The notes under the pieces: generated by a model | Told to the model about the DNA's origin: nothing | The model's database searches: none | What the model saw: the letters and a program-made list of their open reading frames with translations, nothing else | Source of the DNA: Candidatus Tanganyikabacteria bacterium | GTDB taxonomy: Bacteria; Cyanobacteriota; Sericytochromatia; S15B-MN24; VGJW01 | Direction of reading: 5' to 3' | Assembly: GCA_016867265.1 (NCBI GenBank) | Contig: VGJW01000004.1 | Span: forward strand, 93,647-157,646 | DNA: 64,000 nt | Part shown: positions 1-7,582 of the stretch, in pieces | Position numbering within the stretch: position 1 is the stretch's first letter | Layout: every line of letters begins with the position of its first letter | Made by a program: the position numbers and the translations under genes

Positions 1-197
1 CCCTTGATCAGCAGTTGCAACGGTGGCTCCCCGATCAATGGATGTCGCTGTACCACATGGTGACCTTCACGCGCCTGCCCTATGGCGAGGCCAAGGCACG
101 CGCGGAACGCCAGGACCGCTTGGTCCGCGCAGCGACAATGGGGCTGGGGGCCGGTCTGCTCTGGATGCTGGCCCGCAGGTCATCGGACGATCAGTAG
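1..197 (+). CDS. C-terminal end of a flavin monooxygenase-like protein (partial)
   Basis: The reading frame is open from the left edge and stops at TAG 195-197, so only about 64 C-terminal residues are present. The fragment has the string LYHMVTFTRLPYGEA followed by a charged helix. This resembles the C-terminal end of kynurenine 3-monooxygenase-type FAD hydroxylases, where a MVTFS-x-PY-x-EA motif follows the FAD domain. It ends with a short hydrophobic stretch (about 17 residues) and a basic/acidic tail, which could be a membrane-associating helix. The FAD-binding motifs lie outside the window, so the family call is tentative. No neighbour here belongs to tryptophan degradation. Confidence 0.4.
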   Translation, partial: LDQQLQRWLPDQWMSLYHMVTFTRLPYGEAKARAERQDRLVRAATMGLGAGLLWMLARRSSDDQ

Positions 198-260
198 GTG
201 CGCCGTCCGGCGCATAAGCGTCCGGGCCCCTGACGGCGGAAGCAGTTCCCCCCATAAAAG

Positions 261-299
261 CTAAGGGTCCCGCACTTCCTCAGGGGAGGCGCAGGACCC
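261..299 (-). terminator. Terminator of the rpmG-rpsR operon
   Basis: On the minus strand, a GGGTCC...GGACCC stem (bases 294-299 and 265-270) encloses a second small CCTC/GAGG hairpin. It is followed by TTAGCTTTTAT. It sits 19 bases past the rpsR stop, as expected for a factor-independent terminator. The rest of the 198-317 gap shows nothing else. Confidence 0.6.
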
Positions 300-317
300 G
301 CTGTCCTTGAACCGAAA

Positions 318-560
318 CTACCGCTTTTGGTAGGGAAGGAGAGCAATCTCGCGGGCACGCCCGATGGCGACCGTCAGAATCCGCTGATACTTGGCACTGA
401 CGCCCGTGACCCGGCGGGGCAGGATCTTGCCGTCCTCGGAAACGAAGCGACGAAGGGTCATCACATCTTTGTAGTCGATGACCTTGTCGACCTGGCCCGA
501 CAGGAAAGGACAGGGCTTGCGACGACGCTTGCGCTGACGCTTCTTGTTATCACCCGCCAT
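318..560 (-). CDS. rpsR: Small ribosomal subunit protein bS18
   Basis: This 80-residue protein is full length for bS18. Its basic N-terminus is followed by KPCPF and the family core [20 protein letters not shown], then [13 protein letters not shown] and a C-terminal AREIALLPY segment. bS18 binds the 30S platform next to bS6. The start ATG 558-560 overlaps the rpmG stop by one base (TAATG) and has an AAGGAG site inside the end of rpmG, so the two are translationally coupled. The usual partners rpsF and ssb are not adjacent, and rpmG takes their place. Confidence 0.97.
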   Translation of the reverse strand: MAGDNKKRQRKRRRKPCPFLSGQVDKVIDYKDVMTLRRFVSEDGKILPRRVTGVSAKYQRILTVAIGRAREIALLPYQKR

Positions 561-721
561 TACTTGGTCTCCTTGAACTCGACGTGGCGCTTCACGACCG
601 GATCGTACTTCTTGAGCACGAGGCGGTCGGGATCGTTCCGCTTGCTCTTGAAGGTCGTGTACTGATATGGGCTCTCCGTGCTGCGGAGCTTGATGATCAC
701 GCGATGACCGCTGGCTGCCAT
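560..721 (-). CDS. rpmG: Large ribosomal subunit protein bL33 (zinc-free form)
   Basis: This short gene encodes 53 residues starting at ATG 719-721, with AGGAG upstream. The protein contains the bL33 hallmarks [26 protein letters not shown] and a VEFKETK end. It has no cysteines, so it is the C-minus (zinc-independent) version of bL33. It is the first gene of a two-gene unit with rpsR and is divergent from rpmB. A C-plus paralogue elsewhere in the genome would suggest zinc-responsive switching, but none is seen in this window. Confidence 0.95.
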   Translation of the reverse strand: MAASGHRVIIKLRSTESPYQYTTFKSKRNDPDRLVLKKYDPVVKRHVEFKETK

Positions 722-796
722 GAAAGGACTCCTGGACGAGTGGGCTTCATAATGCCCGGAAAAGGACCAGATGGGCCGGGACCCGCGTCGCGGGAT

Positions 797-825
797 TTGA
801 CGGAACGGCCCGGTCCCTCTATCCT
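797..825 (+). promoter_or_regulatory. Sigma70-type promoter for rpmB
   Basis: TTGACG (797-802) and TATCCT (820-825) are separated by 17 bases, placing a start near 832 and a leader of about 57 bases before rpmB. A perfect CCCGCG-T-CGCGGG palindrome (782-794) lies just upstream, between the divergent rpmG and rpmB genes. Confidence 0.6.
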
Positions 826-888
826 AGCACAGGTTGTTGGAAGCGTGTGGCTTCCTTGTTCCTTTTCTGAAAGCTGGAGAATTCGGTC

Positions 889-1131
889 GTGGCCCGCAAG
901 TGCATGGTGTCCGGCAAGAAGCCCAATGTGGCGAACGCCGTCAGTCATTCCCACGTGAAGACCAAGCGCCGTCAGGAGCCCAACCTGCAGTGGAAGCGCT
1001 TCTTCCTCGAGGACGAGAACCGCTGGGTACGCCTTCGCGTCTCGGCCAAGGTCATCAAGACCATCAGCCGCTATGGCCTGCGCGACGCCCTGAAGCGCTA
1101 CGGCGCCTCCGAGTCGCTGCTCAAGCCCTGA
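889..1131 (+). CDS. rpmB: Large ribosomal subunit protein bL28
   Basis: This 80-residue protein starts at GTG 889 behind GGAGA (875-879). It opens with ARKCMVSGKKP, continues with the VSHSHVKTKRRQ block typical of bL28, then has NLQWKRFF and NRWVRLRVSAKVIKTI. The NLQWKR/NRWVRLR pattern is what I know from cyanobacterial L28 and is the best lineage clue in the window. It stands alone with its own promoter and terminator, divergent from rpmG-rpsR. The end of the protein carries a short ASESLLKP extension. Confidence 0.96.
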   Translation: MARKCMVSGKKPNVANAVSHSHVKTKRRQEPNLQWKRFFLEDENRWVRLRVSAKVIKTISRYGLRDALKRYGASESLLKP

Positions 1132-1145
1132 CGTCCTGACAACAG

Positions 1146-1176
1146 AAGCCCCCCGGCCCTGTGGCCAGGGGGCTTT
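1146..1176 (+). terminator. rpmB terminator
   Basis: The stem AAGCCCCC / GGGGGCTT contains an inner GGCC/GGCC pair and a small loop. It begins 15 bases after the rpmB stop and is followed by TTTCTG, which is a classic intrinsic terminator layout. Confidence 0.75.
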
Positions 1177-1296
1177 CTGCGTGAAGCAACCCTGATCTCG
1201 CCCAGCCAGGCCTTGACTGCCCCAGGGCGATGATGCCGCGATCCCGTCACTTGTCCCGCGGTGCAAACCGTTACAAAGACAGACCTAATTTTGCGC

Positions 1297-1440
1297 TTTG
1301 TATCGTTTTCGTAGAACTATTGACCAACTCCCGTCGAAGGTCGTACAGTATCAGCAGAACGGTCCGCCGTTCGGGAGTCCGGGAAGCGCTGACCGGGTCG
1401 GGACAGGTTGTCAGCACTTTCCGGATTTTCCTATTTGGGA
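1297..1440 (+). ncRNA. Unit 1 of a duplicated promoter and double-hairpin element (candidate small RNA)
   Basis: The unit starts with a TTTGTAT...TTCGT tract and a promoter: TTGACC 1320-1325, an 18-base spacer, and TACAGT 1344-1349. At the predicted start (about 1356) lies hairpin A, with stem GAACGG / CCGTTC and loop TCCG (1357-1372). Hairpin B follows, with 15-base arms 1378-1392 and 1411-1425 that pair except for one wobble and one mismatch. It is followed by TTTTCCTATTT, as in an intrinsic terminator. The predicted transcript is about 80 nucleotides. No plausible protein is encoded. The same layout recurs at 1561-1700. I do not recognise the RNA family. Confidence 0.55.
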
Positions 1441-1560
1441 ACAGGCCTCATCTCCGCGGCACGCGCCACCCGGGTCCTTGGACCTTCGGCCATCTGCGGG
1501 CCGCGCGTTTCCCCCGTGCAGGCCTGCGCACCGGCAGGTCAAGCTATCGGCCCGAACTTA

Positions 1561-1700
1561 TTTGTATATATTTCGTCAACCTATTGACTAAGTAGTGTCC
1601 AAGGGATATCTTGAATACAGAGCGTTCGTCGCTCGGGTTTCCGGGAAGTGCTGGCCGGGTCGGGACAGGTTGTCAGCACTTCCCGGATACTTCTTTGGGC
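1561..1700 (+). ncRNA. Unit 2 of the duplicated promoter and double-hairpin element
   Basis: This is a second copy of the unit at 1297. The promoter is TTGACT 1584-1589, a 17-base spacer, and TATCTT 1607-1612. Hairpin A (1620-1634) has stem GAGCG / CGCTC, different in sequence from unit 1 but in the same place. Hairpin B has perfect 14-base arms (1640-1653 and 1674-1687) and ends in TACTTCTTT. The 20-base loop differs from unit 1 at only one position. In the 48-base core only three bases differ between units. The unit could be a small RNA or a leader attenuator of the operon that follows. Confidence 0.55.
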
Positions 1701-1727
1701 CGAACTCGTCGAATCTCTGTCTAAATA

Positions 1728-1757
1728 TTGACCCGGTGTTGCCTCGGGTCCTAGGAT
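1728..1757 (+). promoter_or_regulatory. Third tandem promoter, driving the Att-type operon
   Basis: TTGACC (1728-1733) and TAGGAT (1752-1757) are 18 bases apart. The leader to the first gene contains a small hairpin, TGTCC-GGTCA-GGACA (1780-1794), flanked by ACGGT and ACCGT. Its CCGGTCAGGACAG core resembles the CCGGGTCGGGACAG loop of the two upstream units, so this may be a decayed third copy. Confidence 0.5.
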
Positions 1758-1817
1758 AGAAGTGCAGTCGGTTACGGTTTGTCCGGTCAGGACAGCACAG
1801 ACCGTTTGCCGTCGGGG

Positions 1818-2546
1818 ATGGACGTGAGGTCGACAACTTCAAGCATCGACACCCGGTGGGATGCCCCCACCCCGTGGGTGGACAGTAGCCATGGCGCCAT
1901 CCAGCGCCTCATGCGCCGGCTCGTCCCGGCCCCGGATGCGCCCGCCGCCGCTGCGTGCTACCGCTATGTGCGGTACGGCATCCCCTTCGGCTTCCCGGCC
2001 GAACGCCTGCATTACCGGGCTTCCGAAGTACTCGCGGCCGGCATGGCCGACGGCCTGGGCAAGTCCACCCTGCTGACGGCACTCTGGCGCGCTGCGGGCC
2101 AGGAAGCGCGGCAGTACATGGCGCGCCTGCCAGCCGCCTTCCTGTCGGGCTTGGTTTATCCTGGCCCGCACCTGGTCCACGCCGTCACGGAATTGCGCGT
2201 CTCCGGCGTCTGGCATCGGCTGGACAGCTACCTGCTGGACGGCCCCTTGCTCCTCCGCGTCCGCGAGGCCCTCGGACGGGGGCCGGGCAGCATCGGCTGG
2301 TCCCACGACGGTAGCGGCTGTACCGATTGGCATGGCACCGGGGACAGCCTGCTCGACGTCACCCGGCTGGTCCGGCTTGACGGCCCCTTCGAGGACATCG
2401 GTACCTGGTTGGCCGCTGACCCTGCCCAGCTTCATGATCATCCGCTGCATGGACCGTCGTGGCGCGAGGTCCGCCTCGATGCCCAGCGTCGTGTCACCCA
2501 GTTGCGTGCACGGCGCACCTTGCCCCTGCCCGGACAGGAGACGTGA
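1818..2546 (+). CDS. Transglutaminase-like protein lacking the catalytic cysteine
   Basis: The protein has 242 residues from ATG 1818; TTG 1779 and GTG 1824 are alternative starts. Residues 60-120 follow the transglutaminase-like core: a RASEVLAAG helix start, then ADGLGKSTLLTALWRAAG where active members read G-x-C-x-x-K, and later HAVTELRVSGVWHRLDSY with the His and Asp positions kept. The catalytic Cys is replaced by Gly (about residue 79), so the protein is probably a binding or scaffold version. No signal peptide is visible. It overlaps the next gene by GTGA, so it belongs to the Att-type export operon. I know of no described partner of this kind for such exporters. Confidence 0.55.
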   Translation: MDVRSTTSSIDTRWDAPTPWVDSSHGAIQRLMRRLVPAPDAPAAAACYRYVRYGIPFGFPAERLHYRASEVLAAGMADGLGKSTLLTALWRAAGQEARQYMARLPAAFLSGLVYPGPHLVHAVTELRVSGVWHRLDSYLLDGPLLLRVREALGRGPGSIGWSHDGSGCTDWHGTGDSLLDVTRLVRLDGPFEDIGTWLAADPAQLHDHPLHGPSWREVRLDAQRRVTQLRARRTLPLPGQET

Positions 2547-3217
2547 GACTCGTCGACGCGCGGGGCCTTGTCCGGATTCACGGGCGAGGCACGGCTGCCG
2601 AGCATCGCGCACTGGATTGCGTGGACTTCTCGATGGAACCCGGAGAATGGGTCGCCATCGTCGGGCCCAGCGGCAGCGGCAAGAGCACGCTCCTCCACCT
2701 CGTGGCCCTGACGGATCGACCGGACGCCGGCGCGCTCACCGTGGCCGGACAACCGACGTACGGCCTATCCGACGCTGCCTTGACGCGATTGCGTCGGGAC
2801 CGTCTCGGCCACTTGCATCAGGCGTTCCACCTCTTGCCTACGCTCGATGTCCTTGGCAACGTCCGGTTGCCCCTCGATCTGCAGGGCGTTCCGGATCGTG
2901 AAGCAGAACGTCGGGCGCGCGCCATGCTCGAGGAGGTGGGCCTCGAGCGCGAGACCCACCGGCATCCCGCGGCACTGTCCGGTGGCCAGCAGCAACGGGT
3001 TGCCCTCGCACGTGCCCTCGTGCACGCGCCCGCACTCGTCGTGGCGGACGAACCTACGGGCAATCTGGACCGGGAGACCGGCCGGAGGGTACTGACGCTG
3101 ATCCGGCGCGCGATTGCCTTTGCCGGCAGCGGCATCCTGATGGTGACCCACGATCCTGAGGTCGCGGCCGCTGCCGATCGCTGCCTCACGCTTGTGGACG
3201 GGCGATTCGAGACTTGA
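2543..3217 (+). CDS. ABC transporter ATP-binding protein, AttE/LolD type
   Basis: The protein is 224 residues, starting at GTG 2543, which overlaps the upstream stop (GTGA); an AGGAG lies just before it. Walker A is GPSGSGKST, the signature is LSGGQQQRVALARAL, Walker B is LVVADEPTGNLD, and the switch histidine is in VTHDPEVA. These features, the size and the NVRLPL segment place it in the MacB/LolD branch of lipoprotein or peptide exporters. It should power the permease encoded directly downstream (TTGA overlap). The gene order ATPase, large FtsX-type permease, AttH-like lipocalin matches AttEFGH systems. Confidence 0.9.
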   Translation: MRLVDARGLVRIHGRGTAAEHRALDCVDFSMEPGEWVAIVGPSGSGKSTLLHLVALTDRPDAGALTVAGQPTYGLSDAALTRLRRDRLGHLHQAFHLLPTLDVLGNVRLPLDLQGVPDREAERRARAMLEEVGLERETHRHPAALSGGQQQRVALARALVHAPALVVADEPTGNLDRETGRRVLTLIRRAIAFAGSGILMVTHDPEVAAAADRCLTLVDGRFET

Positions 3218-5712
3218 GGCGCCTCATCGAGGCCCTCGTCACCGGGTGGTGGAAACGCTCCCCATGGGGCCTGCTGCTGACCCTGGCGGGTGTCGCGCTC
3301 GGCAGCGGCGTCGCGCTCGCCGTCCACCTCGCTAGCCGTTCCGTCCACGAGGCCTTCCTGGCGGGCATCGAGACCCTCGCGGGCCCCCCGGGCCACATCA
3401 TTCGGGCTCCTGCGGGGGACCTCGACGAACGGTTGATGCTTCGGCTGCAGCGCGCCACGTCGGCGACTACCCCGCTCGTCCCGCTTGTCGAGGGCGAGTT
3501 GCGCACCCTTGGGGAAGATCCGCAGGATCTGACGCTGACCGGGATCGACCTGGCCTGCCCACTGGACGCATGGGGTGAGGTCAAGAGCCTTGGTGATCCC
3601 GACGATCTGTTTGCGCCGGCCGCGGTCCTCTGGCCCGAAGACGGGCGCGCGGACAAGTTCCGTCGCGTGATGGCAGGCTCGCGTCACCTGAACCTCCGCG
3701 TGGTCGCTCGTCTTCTTCCGTCGGGTCGGGGACCTGTCCAGCCACGCGTTCTCTGCGACATCGCCGAAGCCCAACGCCTCCTCGAACGGCCGGGTCGCCT
3801 CGATCGCATCCTGGTGCGTGGCGCACTGCCGAATGGACTCGCCGAACAGGTACGCCAGGCCGGGCTCGTCCTCGAGCCGGCGGGTTCCCGGGCAGCCGTC
3901 CTCGACCAGATGGCGCGGGCGTTCCGATTCAACCTGTCGGCACTCAGCCTGGTCTCGGTCCTGCTCGGTACGGCGCTGACGCTCAATCTGCTCGGCCGAT
4001 CGTTCGGCGCACGCCGCAGCACGATGGCCCGCATCCATGCCCTTGGCGCCTCGAGGCGCGCCATTGCGACGCTGTTGCTAGCGGAAGGTGCCGCCATCGG
4101 CTGTGTCGGCGGCGTCCTCGGTGTAGGCGTTGGCGTGTTTCTCGCCAGCAGCACCACTCAGGCGATACGTCGGACGGTTTCGGCGCTGTATGGCCGCACG
4201 GGCCCGGCGTGGAGCCAGCTCGAAACCCAGGACGTTTTCCTCGCGATCGCGTGCGCGACCTTGTGCGGATGCGTGGCCGCCGCCGTGCCGGCCTGGCGGG
4301 CGCTGTCCATCGCCCCCTCGCTGACGGACCTCGAGCATCCGCCGGAACGCCAGCCTCCCCCTTGGCCTCACGGTTGGACGCTCACAGGATTCATCCTTCT
4401 GCTGGCTGCCTCGGGAACGTCCGCCATCGCCGCCGCGTCGGGAACGGACCGCACGTGGACCAACCTTGTGGCCCTTGCCTCGGCCACCTTGCTGGCCTCC
4501 GGCACGGCCGCCATGGCACCGCTGGCCTTGCGACTGATGGCCTTGACACGAACTTCGAGGCAGCATCCCTGGCTGCTGGTCCTTGGGTTGGCGGCTCGAT
4601 CGCTGGCGCTCGGCTGGCGACGCCACGCCCTCGCCGTGGCCGCCATCATCCTCGCCTCGGGGATGGTCCTCGGCATGGGGACGATGGTCGCTTCTTTCCG
4701 GGGATCCGTCGCCCAGTGGGCGCAACGCACCTTGTCGGCGGACCTCTTCCTGAGTTCACGCCAAGGGGAAGGGACGCGCGAAGGCGGTACGCTGTCTCCT
4801 GCAATTGAAGGCCACATCGCAAGCATGCCGGGTATCCGCGCCGTCGAGGCCACCTATGAAGTCCGGACCCAGTGGCGCCAGCGACCCGTCACCCTCGCCG
4901 GCATGCTCATCCGGGCGCGTGCCGAACGCGGGGAAATGCCCCTGCTCGAGGGGCGCCTGCCCCGCAGCCCGGACGAAGTGCTCGTGACCGAAGCGCTCTG
5001 GCGCCATCATCGTCTGGAAACGGGCATGCATCTTGACCTCCCTGCAGCCACGGGGAGCCTGGGCGTGACGGTGTCCGGCGTCGTCCAGGACTACGCCAGC
5101 GACCAAGGTCAGATTTTCATGGCCCACGAGGTCTTCTTCCGTGCCTATCCGGGCTGGCTTCGACCGCGCAGCCTCGCCATCACGCTCGACACCGGGGCCG
5201 ATGCCGGCAGCGCGAGGCGCGCCATGCTCCGCGCGCTGCCTGGGGCAAATGCGCTGGTCTGCCGGACCCCGGGCGAACTGCGCGGCGAAGTCCTGAGGAT
5301 CTTCGACGAGACCTTCGCGCTGACCCGGGCCATCGAGGCCATCGGCCTGCTGGTGGCCCTGCTCGGGCTCGCCTCCAGCCAGGCCAGCGCCCTTGCCGAG
5401 GAGAGGACGCTGCTCGTGCAGTTCCGGTGGCTGGGCTTCTCGGCAGGCGATCTCCTCCGATATGCGCTCTGCCAGGCCTGGCTTGCCACGGTGACGGGTA
5501 CCCTGCTGGGCACGCTGCTCGGCCTGGGCCTCGCACGCTTGCTCGTGGACGTCCTGAATCCCGCGGCCTTTGGCTGGCACCTGCCCTTCACGCTTCAACC
5601 GCTGCGCATGGCCCTTGTCCTGCTCATCCTGCCCGCTGCGGGCATCCTCGCCAGCCTGGGACCGGCCCGGGCCATCCGCAAGGCAACGGACCCGGGAGTC
5701 GTTCGCCCATGA
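3214..5712 (+). CDS. FtsX/MacB-type ABC permease, AttFG-like
   Basis: The protein is about 832 residues, from TTG 3214. It has an N-terminal membrane segment (SPWGLLLTLAGVALGSGVAL), a long periplasmic region, then three helices, a second anchor (about residues 470-490), a second periplasmic region and three final helices. This is the duplicated FtsX layout of the AttF and AttG permeases in one chain. Such permeases work with LolD-like ATPases on lipids, lipoproteins or peptides at the periplasmic face, not on cytoplasmic substrates. The start is uncertain because the Shine-Dalgarno site is weak. The ATGA overlap with the downstream gene suggests coupled synthesis. The cargo cannot be read from the sequence. 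Confidence 0.85.
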   Translation: MRRLIEALVTGWWKRSPWGLLLTLAGVALGSGVALAVHLASRSVHEAFLAGIETLAGPPGHIIRAPAGDLDERLMLRLQRATSATTPLVPLVEGELRTLGEDPQDLTLTGIDLACPLDAWGEVKSLGDPDDLFAPAAVLWPEDGRADKFRRVMAGSRHLNLRVVARLLPSGRGPVQPRVLCDIAEAQRLLERPGRLDRILVRGALPNGLAEQVRQAGLVLEPAGSRAAVLDQMARAFRFNLSALSLVSVLLGTALTLNLLGRSFGARRSTMARIHALGASRRAIATLLLAEGAAIGCVGGVLGVGVGVFLASSTTQAIRRTVSALYGRTGPAWSQLETQDVFLAIACATLCGCVAAAVPAWRALSIAPSLTDLEHPPERQPPPWPHGWTLTGFILLLAASGTSAIAAASGTDRTWTNLVALASATLLASGTAAMAPLALRLMALTRTSRQHPWLLVLGLAARSLALGWRRHALAVAAIILASGMVLGMGTMVASFRGSVAQWAQRTLSADLFLSSRQGEGTREGGTLSPAIEGHIASMPGIRAVEATYEVRTQWRQRPVTLAGMLIRARAERGEMPLLEGRLPRSPDEVLVTEALWRHHRLETGMHLDLPAATGSLGVTVSGVVQDYASDQGQIFMAHEVFFRAYPGWLRPRSLAITLDTGADAGSARRAMLRALPGANALVCRTPGELRGEVLRIFDETFALTRAIEAIGLLVALLGLASSQASALAEERTLLVQFRWLGFSAGDLLRYALCQAWLATVTGTLLGTLLGLGLARLLVDVLNPAAFGWHLPFTLQPLRMALVLLILPAAGILASLGPARAIRKATDPGVVRP

Positions 5713-6758
5713 TGCCCCTGCTCGTCCTGGCCTGGTCCTGGCTGCACCCGTCCCTCGACGGGACGCGGTTGGTCTTTCCGGAAGACCACGGGGCCCATCC
5801 GGGCCATCGGACGGAGTGGTGGTACTGGACGGGGCGCGTCGAGGCGCCCGGAGGACGCTCCTTCGGCTTCCAGGCCACGTTCTTCAGACGCCAGTTGCCC
5901 CCGAGGCCACGCGATGTCTCCAGTGCGTGGGATGCCCGGGACCTGATGGTCGCCCATGCGGCGCTCGGTGATGTTCGCCGCGGCGTCTTCCACCATGCCG
6001 AAGCCTCGGCCAGAACCGCCATGGAGCGCGCGCGCACGGGGTCGCGCGGCCTGGACGTAGCGGTCGGCAACTGGACGGCCGTGTCGACGGTGCGGGGGGT
6101 CCGCCTCTCCCTCCCCGTCGGTGCGTGGGGGCTGGACCTGACCATGGATCCCCGGAGGCCCCCCATGATCCACGGTCCCTCCGCCTACTCCAGGAAGTCG
6201 GATGTCCGTGACCAAGGTTCCCGCTACTACTCCCAGCCTCGGCTGGCCGTGTCGGGAACGGTCCGGATCGGCAACGAACGTCTCCCCGTGCGCGGCGAGG
6301 CGTGGCTGGATCGGGAATGGACCAGCAGCGGGCTCGGGCCCGATGCCGTGGGCTGGGACTGGTTCAGCCTCACGCTTGCCGATGGGCGGGACGTCATGGC
6401 CTATGTTCTGCGCCATCCGGACGGACACGTGCTGGGGGTGAGCCGCGCCTCGATCCGCCATCCGGACGGGCGCCAGGCCACGTGGCTGCCGGGCCCCGAC
6501 CGCCTTGAGGCCAGAAGGACCTGGACCAGTCCCCGCAGTGGCATCAGGTATCCCGCAAGTTGGACCATGGTCCTGCCGGACGACCCGGAACCGCTCACCA
6601 TCACGCCCGCCATGGCAGACCAGGAGTTGCGCACGGCGCGGACGACGGGGGTGACCTACTGGGAGGGCCTGGTCGAGGTTCGTCGTGCCAACCGCGCGGC
6701 AGGCTGGGGGTTCGTGGAACTGACGGGCTATGGACGCGGAGGCCGGCCCGTCCTCTGA
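5709..6758 (+). CDS. AttH-like lipocalin-fold protein (carotenoid 1,2-hydratase relative)
   Basis: The protein has 349 residues from ATG 5709, overlapping the permease stop, with GGGAGTCG upstream. It contains HRTEWWYWTG near the N-terminus, then GEAWLDREWTS, AVGWDWFSLTLADG and, at the end, YWEGLVEV and FVELTGYG. These are the hallmarks of the AttH/CrtC double-lipocalin family. The short hydrophobic N-terminus may be a signal peptide for periplasmic release. In AttEFGH loci the AttH protein is presumed to bind or modify the hydrophobic cargo. The stop codon lies within a perfect 12-base palindrome (6755-6766). Confidence 0.85.
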   Translation: MMPLLVLAWSWLHPSLDGTRLVFPEDHGAHPGHRTEWWYWTGRVEAPGGRSFGFQATFFRRQLPPRPRDVSSAWDARDLMVAHAALGDVRRGVFHHAEASARTAMERARTGSRGLDVAVGNWTAVSTVRGVRLSLPVGAWGLDLTMDPRRPPMIHGPSAYSRKSDVRDQGSRYYSQPRLAVSGTVRIGNERLPVRGEAWLDREWTSSGLGPDAVGWDWFSLTLADGRDVMAYVLRHPDGHVLGVSRASIRHPDGRQATWLPGPDRLEARRTWTSPRSGIRYPASWTMVLPDDPEPLTITPAMADQELRTARTTGVTYWEGLVEVRRANRAAGWGFVELTGYGRGGRPVL

Positions 6759-6835
6759 AGCTTCAGCAGAACTTGAGTCGCCCTTTACCTTGCCTCCCCG
6801 GGACCGCCCGATAACCCCGGAGAGGAGCCAAGGAC

Positions 6836-7570
6836 ATGCATCGCACGCGCTGGGCGGGAATCCTGCTGGTGGCCACGATGGCCAGCGGCTGCGGCCTGCG
6901 GGACGAGATGACGACCACCTCGTCGCTTGCGCTCACGGCCTCGCCCGCTACCGACATGGCGCTGCCGGATCCCACGTACACCTACGAGCCCTTGCCGTGG
7001 GCCACGGATGACTTCCCCGTGGCGACGGACGACCTGAGCTTGCCGAGTTTGCCCGAGGCCACGGCCGCGCCCGCCGCATCCCCATCTTCCGAGCCGGCCC
7101 CGGTTCAGACGGCCTCACCCGATGCGACCGCATCCGTTCCGCAGGTGCCGGTAGTGATGCCGCCCCCCCAGCCCGTACCCACGGTCGTACCGACGCCCGT
7201 CGTGACGCCGGCACCGCTGCCCACTCCGGTTCCTGTCGTACCGACGCCCGTCGTGACGCCGGCACCGCTGCCCACTCCGGTTCCTGTCGTGCCGGCGCCG
7301 GCTGACCTCGCCTTCACGACCAAGCGCACCTGGACGACGGGCTTCTCGTTGTTCGGCACCCTTCGTGCCCACACCGAACTGCAGGTCCGGAACCAGTCCT
7401 TCTTCGGCACCCGCCAAGCCATCGTGACCGTGGCCTTCACCCGGAAGGGCGCCGTGGTCGAGACGCGCGAGTACACCGTGACGGTTCCGCCGGCGGACAT
7501 CCGGCTCTACACCTTCGACTCCGAGGAAGCCGCCGACGACGTCATCCTTTCGACCCGAGGCGTGAACTGA
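6836..7570 (+). CDS. Proline-rich lipoprotein of unknown function
   Basis: The protein is 244 residues with a signal peptide ending in the lipobox MASGC (Cys about residue 19), so it should be lipid-anchored. A low-complexity Thr/Pro/Ala linker (about 60-160) includes a perfect duplication of a 17-residue unit (PTPVVTPAPLPTPVPVV). The C-terminal 90 residues look like a small beta-sandwich (LRAHTELQVRNQSFFGTR and later VTVPPADIRLYTFDSEE). AGGAG and AAGGA precede the ATG. It ends 12 bases from the convergent rnj. I do not recognise the family. Confidence 0.75.
   Translation: MHRTRWAGILLVATMASGCGLRDEMTTTSSLALTASPATDMALPDPTYTYEPLPWATDDFPVATDDLSLPSLPEATAAPAASPSSEPAPVQTASPDATASVPQVPVVMPPPQPVPTVVPTPVVTPAPLPTPVPVVPTPVVTPAPLPTPVPVVPAPADLAFTTKRTWTTGFSLFGTLRAHTELQVRNQSFFGTRQAIVTVAFTRKGAVVETREYTVTVPPADIRLYTFDSEEAADDVILSTRGVN
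7184..7285 (+). repeat. Two-copy 51-base tandem repeat inside the lipoprotein gene
   Basis: Bases 7184-7234 and 7235-7285 are identical, and each encodes one 17-residue Pro/Val/Thr unit. The perfect identity suggests a recent slip-strand or recombination duplication that lengthens the linker in frame. Confidence 0.9.
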
Positions 7571-7582
7571 GACCGATAAGGC

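Noticed and set aside
1379..1688. The repeated 48-base core as a possible CRISPR repeat.
   Set aside because: There are only two copies, the gap is not spacer-like in length, no cas genes are present, and homology extends into promoters.
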